The notes: generated by a model not told the origin, from the sequence alone. DNA of 64,000 nucleotides from Ruegeria sp. HKCCD8929 (GCF_013031405.1 NZ_WPZY01000009.1:62001-126000), one strand, 5' to 3'. Shown: positions 6,034 through 15,013, counted from the first letter of the stretch. Numbers and translations are program-made.

Positions 6034-7449
6034 ATGAGTGAAGAAAACACATACGACCCGGTGACCGGGGACCACCTGAAAGACTGGGGCCATCGCCCCG
6101 GCAAGCATTTCCCGGCACTGCTGGCAAAAGCCAACGAGATGCGGGCCGAAGGGTTCGGGCTGGTGCGTATCCGGCAGGAGCTGGAGAGCGAAATTCCCCC
6201 CGCGCCGGTTCGGATGGAGCTGCGCGCGACCGGTGACGTTGCCTATTTCGAGAATATCGAAAGCAGCCACCCGGACGAACAGGACAACATCGGCAAGGTA
6301 CGCGAAACCATGGGCGAGCTGATGCGCACGCCCACTATCGAGGCCGGTGCCATCATGCCCGACGCCTGCCCGGCAGGTCCGGTCGGAACCATTCCGGTCG
6401 GCGGTGTGGCCGCGGCACGCAACGCCATCCATCCGGGAATGCATTCCGCCGATATCTGCTGCTCGGTGATGATCACGGATCTGGGCAATGCCGACCCCAA
6501 GGCGGTGCTGGACGCCGCGCAGTCGGTCACGCATTTCGGCCCGGGCGGCCGCCCGCAAGGCAAGCGGTTCACGACCTCGCTGAAACTGCTGGACGCGTTC
6601 CGGGAAAACCCGTTTCTGGACAATCCCAAGTCGCTGCGGATGGCGCAGGAGCATATGGGGACGCAAGGCGACGGCAACCATTTCCTGTTCGTCGGACGCT
6701 CGCGCAAGACCGGACGCACCGCGATCGTGACCCATCACGGGTCGCGTGGGCCGGGTGCTGTTCTGTATAAGCACGGGATGCATGTGGCTGAAAAGTTCCG
6801 CAAGCAGCTCTCGCCGCAAACCGCGAAACAGAATGCCTGGATCCCGACGGACACCGAAGAGGGGCGCGACTATTGGGAGGCCCTGCAACTGATCCGCAAG
6901 TGGACCAAGGCAAACCACAACGCGATCCATCAGGCGACGGTCGAGGCCGCGCGCATCGGCGATGTCGGCGACCGGTACTGGAACGAGCACAACTTCGTCT
7001 TCAAACGCGGCGATCTCTACTACCACGGCAAGGGGGCAACGCCTGCGTGGGATGACTATGCGGCGGATGCCACGGGTCTGACGCTCATCCCGCTCAACAT
7101 GTCCGAGCCGGTGCTGGTCGTGCGCGGCAAGGACGCCAGGAAAGGGCTGGGCTTCTCGCCGCACGGTGCCGGGCGCAACTTCTCGCGCTCCGAGCACAAG
7201 CGCCGGATGGGGTCGGTGACGCCCGACCAGATGCTGAAGGCCGAGACCGAGGGGCTGGATATCCGCTTTCACGCCGGTGGGGTCGACGCGTCCGAGCTGC
7301 CGTCCAGCTACAAGAGCGCGAAAAGCGTCGTGGCGCAGATAAAATCCTACGATCTGGCCGAGATCGAGGATTACATCGACCCCTATGGGTGCATCATGGC
7401 GGGCGATGTCCCTCCGTTCTGGGCGAACAAGAGGAAGGGGCGGCGCTGA
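6034..7449 (+). CDS. rtcB: RtcB-family RNA ligase
   Basis: RtcB joins RNA 2',3'-cyclic-phosphate or 3'-phosphate ends to 5'-OH ends using GTP and Mn2+. This 471-residue protein keeps the expected ligands. They are the Cys of DICCS (about 143, where most RtcB have DIGCG), the His of GDGNHF (216), the His of THHGSRG (234), the His of NEHNF (319) and the guanylylated His of HGAGRNFSR (377). The DICCS variant and the overall divergence suggest a distinct RtcB subgroup. No RtcA cyclase or archease gene is in the window. It is the last gene of the TROVE-Y-RNA operon and starts 23 bases after the degenerate Y6. The likely job is sealing cleaved tRNAs or the co-encoded RNAs. Confidence 0.92.
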   Translation: MSEENTYDPVTGDHLKDWGHRPGKHFPALLAKANEMRAEGFGLVRIRQELESEIPPAPVRMELRATGDVAYFENIESSHPDEQDNIGKVRETMGELMRTPTIEAGAIMPDACPAGPVGTIPVGGVAAARNAIHPGMHSADICCSVMITDLGNADPKAVLDAAQSVTHFGPGGRPQGKRFTTSLKLLDAFRENPFLDNPKSLRMAQEHMGTQGDGNHFLFVGRSRKTGRTAIVTHHGSRGPGAVLYKHGMHVAEKFRKQLSPQTAKQNAWIPTDTEEGRDYWEALQLIRKWTKANHNAIHQATVEAARIGDVGDRYWNEHNFVFKRGDLYYHGKGATPAWDDYAADATGLTLIPLNMSEPVLVVRGKDARKGLGFSPHGAGRNFSRSEHKRRMGSVTPDQMLKAETEGLDIRFHAGGVDASELPSSYKSAKSVVAQIKSYDLAEIEDYIDPYGCIMAGDVPPFWANKRKGRR

Positions 7450-7469
7450 ACCAAAGCGGCGCGGCCCCC

Positions 7470-7513
7470 AGAGTAGAAATCGAAAACTCTGCAAATTAAC
7501 TCGATTTCGCTCT
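7470..7513. terminator. Hairpin between convergent rtcB and pseudouridine synthase genes
   Basis: AGAG-T-A-GAAATCGA (7470-7483) pairs with TCGATTTC-G-CTCT (7501-7513), with one mismatch and a bulge. It lies between two convergent stop codons and overlaps the stop of the minus-strand gene. It probably acts in both directions. Confidence 0.45.
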
Positions 7514-8159
7514 AGAACTCCGCGTCCGCCCGGAACTTCATCGAGATGCCGCCATCGGGATGTTTCAGCCGCAATTCCTCGGAATGCAGCATCAGGCGGG
7601 GAAAATCGCGCGCGGCGCCCTCCGCATAGAACGGGTCGCCCAGGATCGGATGGCCCAGCGCCTGCATGTGCACCCGCAACTGGTGCGAGCGTCCGGTCCT
7701 CGGGCTGAGCCGGACGCGGGTGGTACCATTCTCATAGCGCTGCACCCGCCATTCGGTCACCGCCGGTTTGCCGGTCTCGTGACAGACCATCTGCCGGGGC
7801 CGGTTCGGCCAGTCCACGATCAGCGGCAGGTCGACGGTGCCGGTCTTGGGCTCAAGCCGTCCCCAGACACGGGCGACATAGGTCTTCCGGGTCTGCCGCT
7901 TCTCGAATTGCAGCCCAAGATGGCGCTGCGCGTGGGGGGTCTGGGCAAAGACCATCACGCCGGACGTGTCCCGGTCGAGCCGATGCACCAGCAGCGCCTG
8001 CGGGAACGCCGCCTGCACCCGGGCCAGCAGGCAATCGGCCAGATGCGCCCCCCGCCCCGGCACCGACAACAGGCCCGAGGGTTTGTTCACCACGATCAGC
8101 TGCGCATCCTCGTGCAGCACATCCAGCGGCGTTTGCGGGGGATCATAGGTCTCGCTCAT
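7512..8159 (-). CDS. RluA-family pseudouridine synthase
   Basis: This 215-residue enzyme belongs to the RluA/RsuA pseudouridine synthases, which convert specific uridines in rRNA or tRNA. The catalytic block HRLDRDTSGVMVFA carries the essential Asp. The RTGRSHQLRVHMQALGHPILGD block is typical of the RluA branch. There is no S4 domain, so it matches the short RluA type (dual 23S rRNA/tRNA specificity in E. coli). The exact target cannot be told from sequence. The start at MSETYD was chosen because upstream residues are low-complexity Arg-rich and a GGCAGG lies nearby. It is convergent with rtcB, so the proximity of another RNA enzyme may be coincidence. Confidence 0.87.
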   Translation of the reverse strand: MSETYDPPQTPLDVLHEDAQLIVVNKPSGLLSVPGRGAHLADCLLARVQAAFPQALLVHRLDRDTSGVMVFAQTPHAQRHLGLQFEKRQTRKTYVARVWGRLEPKTGTVDLPLIVDWPNRPRQMVCHETGKPAVTEWRVQRYENGTTRVRLSPRTGRSHQLRVHMQALGHPILGDPFYAEGAARDFPRLMLHSEELRLKHPDGGISMKFRADAEF

Positions 8160-8257
8160 GCGCGCCTGCCTATCGCAGGGGGCAACCTCCCGCAACGTCG
8201 TCCTTGTGTGTGCCGCGCGCTTCCGCAACCCTTGGCGCAACCGGGAAAGGAGAGATC

Positions 8258-8668
8258 ATGCACCCCACCATCGCCAGATTGCAGGAGGTCGTGGCCAAGG
8301 GCGACGAGAGCCTGATCCACGACCTGCTGGCCGAGGACGTGCGGTTCATGCCGCCGACCTATTACAAGACATGGACAGGCCGCGCGCCGGTGGCTGCCGT
8401 GCTGGGCCATGTGGGACAGGTGTTCTCGGATTTCCGCTATCGCCGGGTCATGGGCGAAGGCTCGGATTGGGCGCTGGAGTTCCAGTGCAAGGTCGGCGAC
8501 CTGGATGCCGTGGGCGTCGATCTCATCACCCTGAACGACGCGGGCCAAATTCAGGAGTTCGAAGTGGTGATGCGCCCCTACAAGACCGTCGGCGCCCTGC
8601 GCGATGCGATGAACGCACGGGTGATGACCGATGCGCGGTTCCTGAAATTCCGCGAGGCGCTGTCCTGA
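8258..8668 (+). CDS. SnoaL/NTF2-like small protein
   Basis: This 136-residue protein has the pattern of an NTF2-like (SnoaL-type) cone fold. It has an N-terminal helix pair (IARLQEVVAKGDESLIHDLLAEDV), the FMPPTYYKTWTGRAPV segment, and central strands with EFQCKVGDLDAVGVDLITLNDAGQIQEFEVV. Such proteins are ketosteroid-isomerase-like enzymes or ligand binders. No confirmed catalytic residue can be named. The start has an excellent ribosome site (AAAGGAGAGATC). The SGNH hydrolase gene begins 2 bases after its stop, so the two are translationally coupled. This supports a shared, unknown role. Confidence 0.7.
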   Translation: MHPTIARLQEVVAKGDESLIHDLLAEDVRFMPPTYYKTWTGRAPVAAVLGHVGQVFSDFRYRRVMGEGSDWALEFQCKVGDLDAVGVDLITLNDAGQIQEFEVVMRPYKTVGALRDAMNARVMTDARFLKFREALS

Positions 8669-8670
8669 CC

Positions 8671-9417
8671 ATGCCCGCCCCGATCGCCGCCGACCAGATC
8701 CTGCGCCTGCCGCTGCTGCCGGTATTGGCGGCGCAGGGCCTGTGGGTGCGGCGCACGGCCCGGCTTTTGCCGGAACCATCAGGGCCGCGCGCAGGGTGCG
8801 AAGGGCATGGACCCCGGCTGCGGCTGCTGATCGCGGGCGACAGCTCGGCAGCGGGTGTCGGGGCCGAGACGCAGGCGCAGGCGCTCTCGGGCCAACTCGT
8901 GCAACGCCTCGCCCAAGACTATCGCGTCGCGTGGCGGTTGGAGGCCACCACAGGGCACACCACGCGCGACACGCTGGACCGCTTGCGGCAGATCGACGGC
9001 CCGTTCGACGTGGCGGTGACCGCGCTGGGTGTCAACGACGTGACCCGCGCCACGACGCGGGCGCAGTTCATGGCGCGCCAGACCGCGCTGCTTGAACACC
9101 TCACTGTCCCGCTGGGCGCGAACTGCGTGGTCCTGACCGGCGTGCCACAGATGCAGCGCTTTCCGGCATTGCCGCAGCCGCTGGCCTGGGTTCTGGGCCA
9201 GCAGGCGGCGCGCCTGGATGCAGGGCTGCATCAGGTCGCGGCCCGGTTTCCGCAGGCTCACCACCTGGCGCTGGACTTTCCCGACGATCCCGCCCTGGCG
9301 GCTCCCGACGGCTACCACCCCAGCCCGCGCGCCTATGCGCTATGGGCCGAGCGGCTGGCGCAGGACATCCACGCTCAGACCCGGGCGCGCATCTGCCGGA
9401 CCAGCGGCACCGAATAG
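8671..9417 (+). CDS. SGNH/GDSL-type hydrolase
   Basis: This 248-residue SGNH-fold esterase or lipase shows block I GDSSAAGVGAE with the nucleophile Ser, block III GVNDVTR with the oxyanion Asn, and block V DGYHPSPRAY with the Asp/His pair. The N-terminus carries a hydrophobic stretch (LPLLPVLAAQGLWV) that may anchor it in the membrane. The substrate is unknown. It starts directly after the NTF2-like gene. Its last 43 bases overlap the 3' end of the convergent rarD gene, with both frames open, so the two mRNAs are complementary there. Confidence 0.85.
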   Translation: MPAPIAADQILRLPLLPVLAAQGLWVRRTARLLPEPSGPRAGCEGHGPRLRLLIAGDSSAAGVGAETQAQALSGQLVQRLAQDYRVAWRLEATTGHTTRDTLDRLRQIDGPFDVAVTALGVNDVTRATTRAQFMARQTALLEHLTVPLGANCVVLTGVPQMQRFPALPQPLAWVLGQQAARLDAGLHQVAARFPQAHHLALDFPDDPALAAPDGYHPSPRAYALWAERLAQDIHAQTRARICRTSGTE

Positions 9418-10280
9418 ATCACCAGCGCCGACCAGATCATCGGAAAGGCGATCATCCGGCCTCGGTCCAGCGCTTCTCCGAACACGAAGATGGCGGTCAG
9501 AAAGATCATCGTCGGCGCGATGTATTGCAGGATGCCGATGGTCGACAGCCGCAGCAGCTTGGCGCCATTGGCATAGATCAACAGCGGCACCGCCGTCACT
9601 ACGCCTGCCCCGATCAGCAGGGCGGTGTCCATCGTCGGCGCCCCGAAATGCCCGCCACCCCCGGCGCCCAGCCAAAGGACATAAGCCAGCGCGGGAAGAA
9701 GCAGAATCAGCACCTCAAGCAGAAAGCCCTGATTGGGACCGATGGGCAGGGATTTCTTAAAAAACGCATAAAACCCCCAGGTCACCATCATGCCCAGCGC
9801 CGCCCAGGGGATCTGCCCCGCCTCCAGCACCAGAACCAGCACGCCCAATGCCGCCAGCAGCACCGCCGCCAACTGCACCTTCGTCAGGCGCTCGCGCAGC
9901 AGAATCGCGCCCAGCGCGATGCTGAACAGCGGGTTGATGTAATATCCCAGCGCCGCGTCCAGCGCGTGGTCATTGGCAATCGCCCAGACGAAGATCGCCC
10001 AGTTGATCGAGATCAGCGCCGCCGTCAGGCACGCCATGCCCAACATCTTCGGATTGCGCAGCGCCGCCTTCAAATCCCGCGTCCGCCCCAGCGCGATCAA
10101 CAACAGACCCGCAACCGGAACCGACCAGATCACGCGATGCGCCACGACCTCGACCGGGGGAATATGGGCAATCGTCTTCATGTAGAGCGGCAGAAACCCC
10201 CACAGCAGATACGCCGTGACGGCAAAAGCCAGCCCCTGCGGCGTGTCCACATTCTCGGAAGGGTGAGGCTGCTGCGCCAT
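9375..10280 (-). CDS. rarD: RarD, EamA-family transporter
   Basis: This 301-residue inner-membrane protein has about ten hydrophobic segments arranged as two EamA repeats. The opening QGLAFAVTAYLLWGFLPLYMK and the central AALGYYINPLFSIALGAILLRERL are characteristic of the RarD subgroup. Near the end, QYIAPTMIFLTAIFVFGEAL marks the second repeat. RarD proteins are drug/metabolite-superfamily carriers whose substrates are mostly undefined. E. coli RarD is named from chloramphenicol sensitivity. Its stop lies inside the convergent SGNH hydrolase gene. It appears to be monocistronic. Confidence 0.88.
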   Translation of the reverse strand: MAQQPHPSENVDTPQGLAFAVTAYLLWGFLPLYMKTIAHIPPVEVVAHRVIWSVPVAGLLLIALGRTRDLKAALRNPKMLGMACLTAALISINWAIFVWAIANDHALDAALGYYINPLFSIALGAILLRERLTKVQLAAVLLAALGVLVLVLEAGQIPWAALGMMVTWGFYAFFKKSLPIGPNQGFLLEVLILLLPALAYVLWLGAGGGGHFGAPTMDTALLIGAGVVTAVPLLIYANGAKLLRLSTIGILQYIAPTMIFLTAIFVFGEALDRGRMIAFPMIWSALVIYSVPLVRQMRARV

Positions 10281-10418
10281 CTCGGTCTCCGCACGATTCT
10301 GGCGGCCTTTATGGCAGGGCAGACGATAAAGGAAACACCTTAAACTGTGCGACGCGCCATCACGGTTTGTGATGAGCGATCGGCCGCATCGACCCGGCGG
10401 CTTTCAGGTTTGTTTATT

Positions 10419-10463
10419 GCGAGGCTCTGCCTCGCGCTCCGGGATATTTATGAACAGAAGAAG
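10419..10463 (-). repeat. Dispersed intergenic repeat, family A (minus copy)
   Basis: The minus strand reads CTTCTTCTGTTC, an ATATCCCGG block and a GCGAGG/CCTCGC hairpin (10419-10435). It lies head-to-head with the plus copy that starts 20 bases away. The pair forms a large palindrome between rarD and the demethylase gene. Confidence 0.6.
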
Positions 10464-10482
10464 CAGGGGAATGTGTTCTGTC

Positions 10483-10557
10483 CTTCTTCTGTTTGAAAAC
10501 ATCCCGGTGGGATGAACAGGCTTCCCGGACGCGATGCGCGATGGGGGCAGAGCCCCC
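10483..10557 (+). repeat. Dispersed intergenic repeat, family A (plus copy)
   Basis: It starts CTTCTTCTGTTTGAAAACAT, continues CCCGG, and ends with GGGGGCAGAGCCCCC (10543-10557), a hairpin also found at the copy ending at 37716. It lies in the 290-base gap between rarD and the convergent end of the FAD/GcvT gene, in which I found no coding region. Confidence 0.65.
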
Positions 10558-10571
10558 GCCCGGCGACCCGC

Positions 10572-13025
10572 TCAGACCTTCACCCGTTCGGATTTTGGAT
10601 CGTACATCGGCTTCAAGGAAGCTTCCGCTTTGACCTTCACACCGCAAACGTCGATCTCGTAGGTCGAGCCCAGCACATCCGCCGCCTTTTCGCCTTCGCA
10701 AGGCACGTAGCCCAGACCGATGGCGCCCCCCAGCGTGTGGCCATAGTTGCCCGAGCTCAGATAGCCCACATATTCGCCGTCACGGAGGATCGGCTCATTG
10801 TGGAACAGCAGCGGCTCGGGATCGGTCAGCCTGAACTGCACCAGACGGTTCTTGGGCCCGCTTTCCTTGCGCGCGATCACAGCCTCGCGCCCGATGAAAT
10901 CGCAGCCCTTGTCGACCTTGACGGCAAAGCCCAGCCCCGCATCTACCACATGATCCTCGCAGGTGATGTCGTGGCCGAAATGGCGGAAGCCCTTTTCGAT
11001 CCGGCAGCTGTCCATCATGTGCATGCCGCAGAGCTTGAGCCCCATATCCTGACCCGCCGCGTGCAGCGTCTCAAACACATGGCCCGCCATGTCGGAGGAG
11101 ACATAGACCTCCCACCCAAGCTCACCCACGTAAGTTACCCGGTGGACGCGGGCGAGGCCCATGCCCAGCTCGATCTTTTGCGCGGTGCCAAACGGGTTGG
11201 CGGCGTTCGAGAAATCGTTGGGCGAAACCTTCTCCAGCAGCGCGCGCGCGTTCGGGCCCATGACCGCCAGCACGCCTTCGCCTGCGGTCACGTCGGTGAT
11301 GACGACGCGGAAATCACCCAAATGGCGCATCATCCAGGTCTGGTCGGCCAGCCTGGTGGCGGCGGGGGTGACGACCAGATAGGCGGTCTCGGACAGGCGG
11401 GTGACGGTCACGTCAGCCTCGATCCCGCCGGTACGGTTGAGGAACTGGGTGTAGACAATTTTGCCGTTGGGCACTGCATAATCGCCGCCACCGATATAGT
11501 TCATGAAGGCCTGCGCGTCCGGCCCCTCGACCCGGATCTTGCCGAACGAGGACATGTCGTACATGCCCACATTCTCGCGCACGGCGCGGTGCTCGGCGGC
11601 CGAGTTCTCGAACCAGTTCTGGCGCTTCCAGCTGTACTGGTATTCGCGCTCCTGCCCTTCGTTCGCAAACCAGTTGGCACGTTCCCACCCGGCCAGCTCG
11701 CCCATAACCGCGCCCTGTTCCAGCAGATGGTGATGGAACGGCGTCCGCCGTACGCCGCGCGCGGTGGCCTTTTGGCGATAGGGGTAGTGGTCGGCATAAA
11801 GCAGACCCAGCGTTTCTTTCGAGCGTTCAAAGAGGTACTGTTTGTTGCCCTGGAACGGCTGCATCCGGCTGATGTCCACGTCACCCAGATCGAACGGCTT
11901 CTCGCCCGTGTCCATCCACTCGGCCAGCGCCATGCCCGCGCCCCCGGCAGACTGGATACCGATCGAGTTGAAGCCCGCCGCGATCCAGACATTGTCCATC
12001 TCGGGAGCCAACCCAAGGTGATAGGCATCGTCGGGCGTGAAGGATTCCGGGCCGTTGAAGAAGGTGTGGATACCGGCCTCGGCCAGAATCGGCATGCGTT
12101 CACACGCCGCTTCCAAGATCGGTTCGAAATGGTCGAAATCCTCGGGCAGTTGGTCGAACTCGAACGTGTCCGGAATGCCCTCCATCGCCCAGGGCTTGGC
12201 GTTGGGCTCGAACGCGCCCAGCAGGATCTTGCCCGCATCTTCCTTGTAATAGGCGCATTCATCCGGCACGCGCAGCACCGGCAACTGAGTCAGGCCGTCG
12301 ATGTTTTCGGTGACGATGTAGAAATGCTCGCAGGCGTGCAGCGGCACGTTGACACCCGCCATGCGGCCCACTTCGTGCCCCCACATGCCCGCACAGTTCA
12401 CCACCATGTCGCATTCGATATGGCCCGAGACGCTGCCATCATCGGCCACCCAGTCCACACCGATGACGGTGCGGCCGTCCTTGACGATATCGGTGACTTT
12501 CACACGCTCCTTGACGATGCCGCCGCGCTGACGTGCGCCCTTGGCCAGCGCCAGCGCGATATTGGCCGGATCGCCCTGTCCGTCGAGCGGCAGGTGCACG
12601 GCGCCCTTGACCCCTTCGAGGTTCAGATGCGGATAAAGCTCCTGCACCCGCTCGTTGGAAATCTCCTCGACCTCGACGCCAAAGGCGCGGGCCATGGCGG
12701 CCTGACGATAGATCTCTTCCTTGCGCTCTTCTGTCAGCGCCACGGTGATCGACCCGTTGCGCTTGAAGCCGGTGGCCACGCCGGTCTCTTCCTCCAGCGA
12801 GCCATAGAGTTCCTGGCTGTATTTCGCCAGCTTGGTCATGTTCGCCGTTGCACGCAGCTGGGCGATCAGACCGGCGGCGTGCCAGGTGGTGCCGGATGTC
12901 AGTTGCTTACGTTCCAGCAGCACAACATCGGTCCAGCCCTTCTTCGTCAGGTGATAGGCGACCGAACATCCGATCACGCCGCCGCCAATGATGACCACGC
13001 GGGCCTTGGTGGGAAGATCAACCAT
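10572..13025 (-). CDS. FAD-dependent oxidase/GcvT fusion (dimethylglycine/sarcosine dehydrogenase-like), copy A
   Basis: This 817-residue two-module protein has an N-terminal DAO-type FAD domain (VVIIGGGVIGCSVAYHLTKKG). The SGTTWHAAG block near residue 50 holds the His that is covalently flavinylated in dimethylglycine and sarcosine dehydrogenases. The C-terminal half is a GcvT/aminomethyltransferase-like folate domain (roughly 440-817) that takes the one-carbon unit onto tetrahydrofolate. Such proteins oxidatively demethylate N-methyl amines. The start at 13025 gives GGAG eight bases upstream. An ATG at 13031 is possible. It is the last gene of an eight-gene minus-strand run with a paralogue (16099-18549). 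The substrate is not determined. Confidence 0.87.
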   Translation of the reverse strand: MVDLPTKARVVIIGGGVIGCSVAYHLTKKGWTDVVLLERKQLTSGTTWHAAGLIAQLRATANMTKLAKYSQELYGSLEEETGVATGFKRNGSITVALTEERKEEIYRQAAMARAFGVEVEEISNERVQELYPHLNLEGVKGAVHLPLDGQGDPANIALALAKGARQRGGIVKERVKVTDIVKDGRTVIGVDWVADDGSVSGHIECDMVVNCAGMWGHEVGRMAGVNVPLHACEHFYIVTENIDGLTQLPVLRVPDECAYYKEDAGKILLGAFEPNAKPWAMEGIPDTFEFDQLPEDFDHFEPILEAACERMPILAEAGIHTFFNGPESFTPDDAYHLGLAPEMDNVWIAAGFNSIGIQSAGGAGMALAEWMDTGEKPFDLGDVDISRMQPFQGNKQYLFERSKETLGLLYADHYPYRQKATARGVRRTPFHHHLLEQGAVMGELAGWERANWFANEGQEREYQYSWKRQNWFENSAAEHRAVRENVGMYDMSSFGKIRVEGPDAQAFMNYIGGGDYAVPNGKIVYTQFLNRTGGIEADVTVTRLSETAYLVVTPAATRLADQTWMMRHLGDFRVVITDVTAGEGVLAVMGPNARALLEKVSPNDFSNAANPFGTAQKIELGMGLARVHRVTYVGELGWEVYVSSDMAGHVFETLHAAGQDMGLKLCGMHMMDSCRIEKGFRHFGHDITCEDHVVDAGLGFAVKVDKGCDFIGREAVIARKESGPKNRLVQFRLTDPEPLLFHNEPILRDGEYVGYLSSGNYGHTLGGAIGLGYVPCEGEKAADVLGSTYEIDVCGVKVKAEASLKPMYDPKSERVKV

Positions 13026-13114
13026 CCTCATCTCTCCGAATCTTCAGATTTGCCGCATCCTGCCATGGGAAGGCGGCAGAAAATCCACCAAAAACGTCAC
13101 ACCAATGGCGATAA

Positions 13115-14098
13115 TCACCCCGGCCCGACGGCCCGCCGCTGACGGCGCAGGACAAAGGGCGTGATGCCGTAAAAGCTCTTGTAGACCGCCGAAAACCCGT
13201 TCGGGAAGCCGCAGGCAAGACCGATCTCGCGCACGCTCATGGTGGTGTTGAGCAGCAGGTTGTTGGCCTTGGCCAGCCGCATCTCGCGGTAGAACCCGTT
13301 GGGGGTGGTGCCCAGATAGGACTTGAACTTGCGTTCCAGCGAGCGGTTGGACAGGCCCAGCGCGTTGACCAGTTCGTTAATCGGCACCGGTTCTTCGATA
13401 TTGGCCTGCATGATCTTGATGCACTGGTCCAGCGTCTGATCGCCGGTGGTGGTGGTCTTGATCCCGGAAAACGGCTGCATCGAGCTGAAATCGCGGATGT
13501 TTTCATGCAGCATGATGTCGGCCACGGTCATCCGCGCCGCGCCCGAGATATGCCGCCCGATCACCGCCAGCGCGACGTCCACCGTGGCCCCCATCCCGGC
13601 GCAGGTGACGACGGGGCCATGCTCGGTGGCAATCGAAAACTTGGCATCGAACCCGGCGCCGCGCTCGCGCAGGAACGAGGCGTTTTCCCAATGGGTCGCG
13701 TGATCCTCGGCGCCCTTGTCCTTGATATAGCGGCTGGCGGCCTCCGCCAGCAGGAACACCTTCGCATCGCGATAGGTGTAGTCCGAGATCACCCGCGCCA
13801 GCGACAGTTCCGGGTTGTCCGGATCGGTGTTGCCGATGACAAAGACATAATCCGCACGCGGCTGAGCCGGGATCGGGTCGGTCGGCACATAGGCCCCGGC
13901 GCTGCTGGACACCAGCCCGCCCTTGAGCGAGCGGTAGGTAAAGGTGAAGGGCGGCATCGGGCAGACACGGTTGGCGATCCGCAGCACGTCTACCACGCCC
14001 GCCAGCTCGGTCAGCACGAACCCATCGGCCACGATGATGTCGAACTGCCATTGCCGGGCAATGCCGGATGCCGATGCGTAATCTCCTCTGACTGCCAT
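13115..14098 (-). CDS. GlxA-family AraC-type transcriptional regulator
   Basis: This 327-residue regulator has an N-terminal DJ-1/PfpI-like domain (WQFDIIVADGFVLTELAGVVDVLRIAN) lacking a usable catalytic triad. Its C-terminus is an AraC double helix-turn-helix (NALGLSNRSLERKFKSYLG and MSVREIGLACGFPNGFSAVYKSFYG). GlxA-type regulators such as GbdR and CdhR control glycine-betaine, dimethylglycine and carnitine catabolism, which fits the demethylase genes on both sides. AGGAGG precedes the start. It lies 12 bases after the homocysteine methyltransferase gene, so it is probably autoregulated within the operon. Confidence 0.88.
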   Translation of the reverse strand: MAVRGDYASASGIARQWQFDIIVADGFVLTELAGVVDVLRIANRVCPMPPFTFTYRSLKGGLVSSSAGAYVPTDPIPAQPRADYVFVIGNTDPDNPELSLARVISDYTYRDAKVFLLAEAASRYIKDKGAEDHATHWENASFLRERGAGFDAKFSIATEHGPVVTCAGMGATVDVALAVIGRHISGAARMTVADIMLHENIRDFSSMQPFSGIKTTTTGDQTLDQCIKIMQANIEEPVPINELVNALGLSNRSLERKFKSYLGTTPNGFYREMRLAKANNLLLNTTMSVREIGLACGFPNGFSAVYKSFYGITPFVLRRQRRAVGPG

Positions 14099-14110
14099 GT
14101 CGCCGCCTCC

Positions 14111-15004
14111 TCAGACGATCTCGTGCCCGGCGGCGCGCAGGGCGCGGGCCAGCTCGGCGATGTGATCGGGACCAACCTCGCAACAGCCGCCGACAATGGT
14201 GGCACCCTGTTCGACCCAGCCCATGGCGAGGGTTGCATAGGCGTGCGGGCCGAGATCCTGCCGCTGTTCCAGCGCATCCACGGTGGGCGCGTCCTTTAGG
14301 AACCCGTCAGAAATCCGGGTGAAGCCGTTGGCATAGGCCCCGAACGGGCAGCCCAGCCCCTTGACGATCTCCAGCGCCGCCGGGATCGCCTCGGGACGGG
14401 AACAGTTTATCAGCACCGCCGTTGGGGCAAAGCGCGCGACCAGCGGCGCAATGTCGCCCAGCGCCTCGCCCGAGCGCAGGCGGGTGCCGTCATCGTCCAT
14501 CACCGTCAGCGCCAGCCAGACCGGCTTGCCGCAGCCTTCCGTGCCGCGCAGGGCGCCTTCGCCCTCCTGCACCGAGGACACGGTTTCGATCAGGAACAGA
14601 TCGACGCGCGGCGCCATCAGGGCCACAAGCTCGCCGAACTTCTCCGCCGCGTCCGCCGGGTCAGGGTTCAGGTCGGGCCGGTACGAGGCCAGAAGCGGCC
14701 CCAGTGCTCCGGCGATCCGGCTCCCGGTTCCCGCGCGGGCGCGCTCGGCCTGCGTCAGGGCGGTGTCGATCAGGGTCGGCACCTGATCCTCCATCCCCAC
14801 CCGCACCAGGCGCGAGCGGTGGACGGCATAGGTGTTGGTGGTGGCAACCGTGGCGCCGCAGCGAAAGTATTCACCATGCACCTCGCCCACCAGATCGGGA
14901 TAATCGATCATCACCCGCGTCGACCACAGCGGCGTCGCCCGGTCGCCGCTGCGTTTCACCAGTTCCTGCCCGATCGAGCCATCCAGAAGCGTGATTTGTG
15001 CCAT
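14111..15004 (-). CDS. Homocysteine S-methyltransferase family protein (betaine/Hcy methyltransferase-like)
   Basis: This 297-residue TIM-barrel methyltransferase transfers a methyl group to a thiol, typically homocysteine. The zinc-binding Cys residues are in INCSRPEA and in the paired Cys of GGCCEVGPDHI near the C-terminus. The opening LLDGSIGQELVKRSGD is typical of the pfam S-methyltransferase family. Between two FAD/GcvT demethylases, the simplest reading is betaine-type demethylation with homocysteine as acceptor, feeding the product to the oxidative demethylases. That role is inferred. It starts 9 bases after the upstream oxidoreductase gene. Confidence 0.83.
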   Translation of the reverse strand: MAQITLLDGSIGQELVKRSGDRATPLWSTRVMIDYPDLVGEVHGEYFRCGATVATTNTYAVHRSRLVRVGMEDQVPTLIDTALTQAERARAGTGSRIAGALGPLLASYRPDLNPDPADAAEKFGELVALMAPRVDLFLIETVSSVQEGEGALRGTEGCGKPVWLALTVMDDDGTRLRSGEALGDIAPLVARFAPTAVLINCSRPEAIPAALEIVKGLGCPFGAYANGFTRISDGFLKDAPTVDALEQRQDLGPHAYATLAMGWVEQGATIVGGCCEVGPDHIAELARALRAAGHEIV

Positions 15005-15013
15005 GCGAGCCTC

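Noticed and set aside
13026-13114. Glycine riboswitch upstream of the FAD/GcvT copy A gene
   Set aside because: The gap is under 100 bases and lacks the conserved paired glycine-aptamer cores.
10512-13142. 876-codon plus-strand frame antisense to the FAD/GcvT demethylase gene
   Set aside because: It is a shadow frame of a GC-rich gene, full of His/Arg/Gln without family motifs, while the minus-strand product has complete FAD and GcvT domains.
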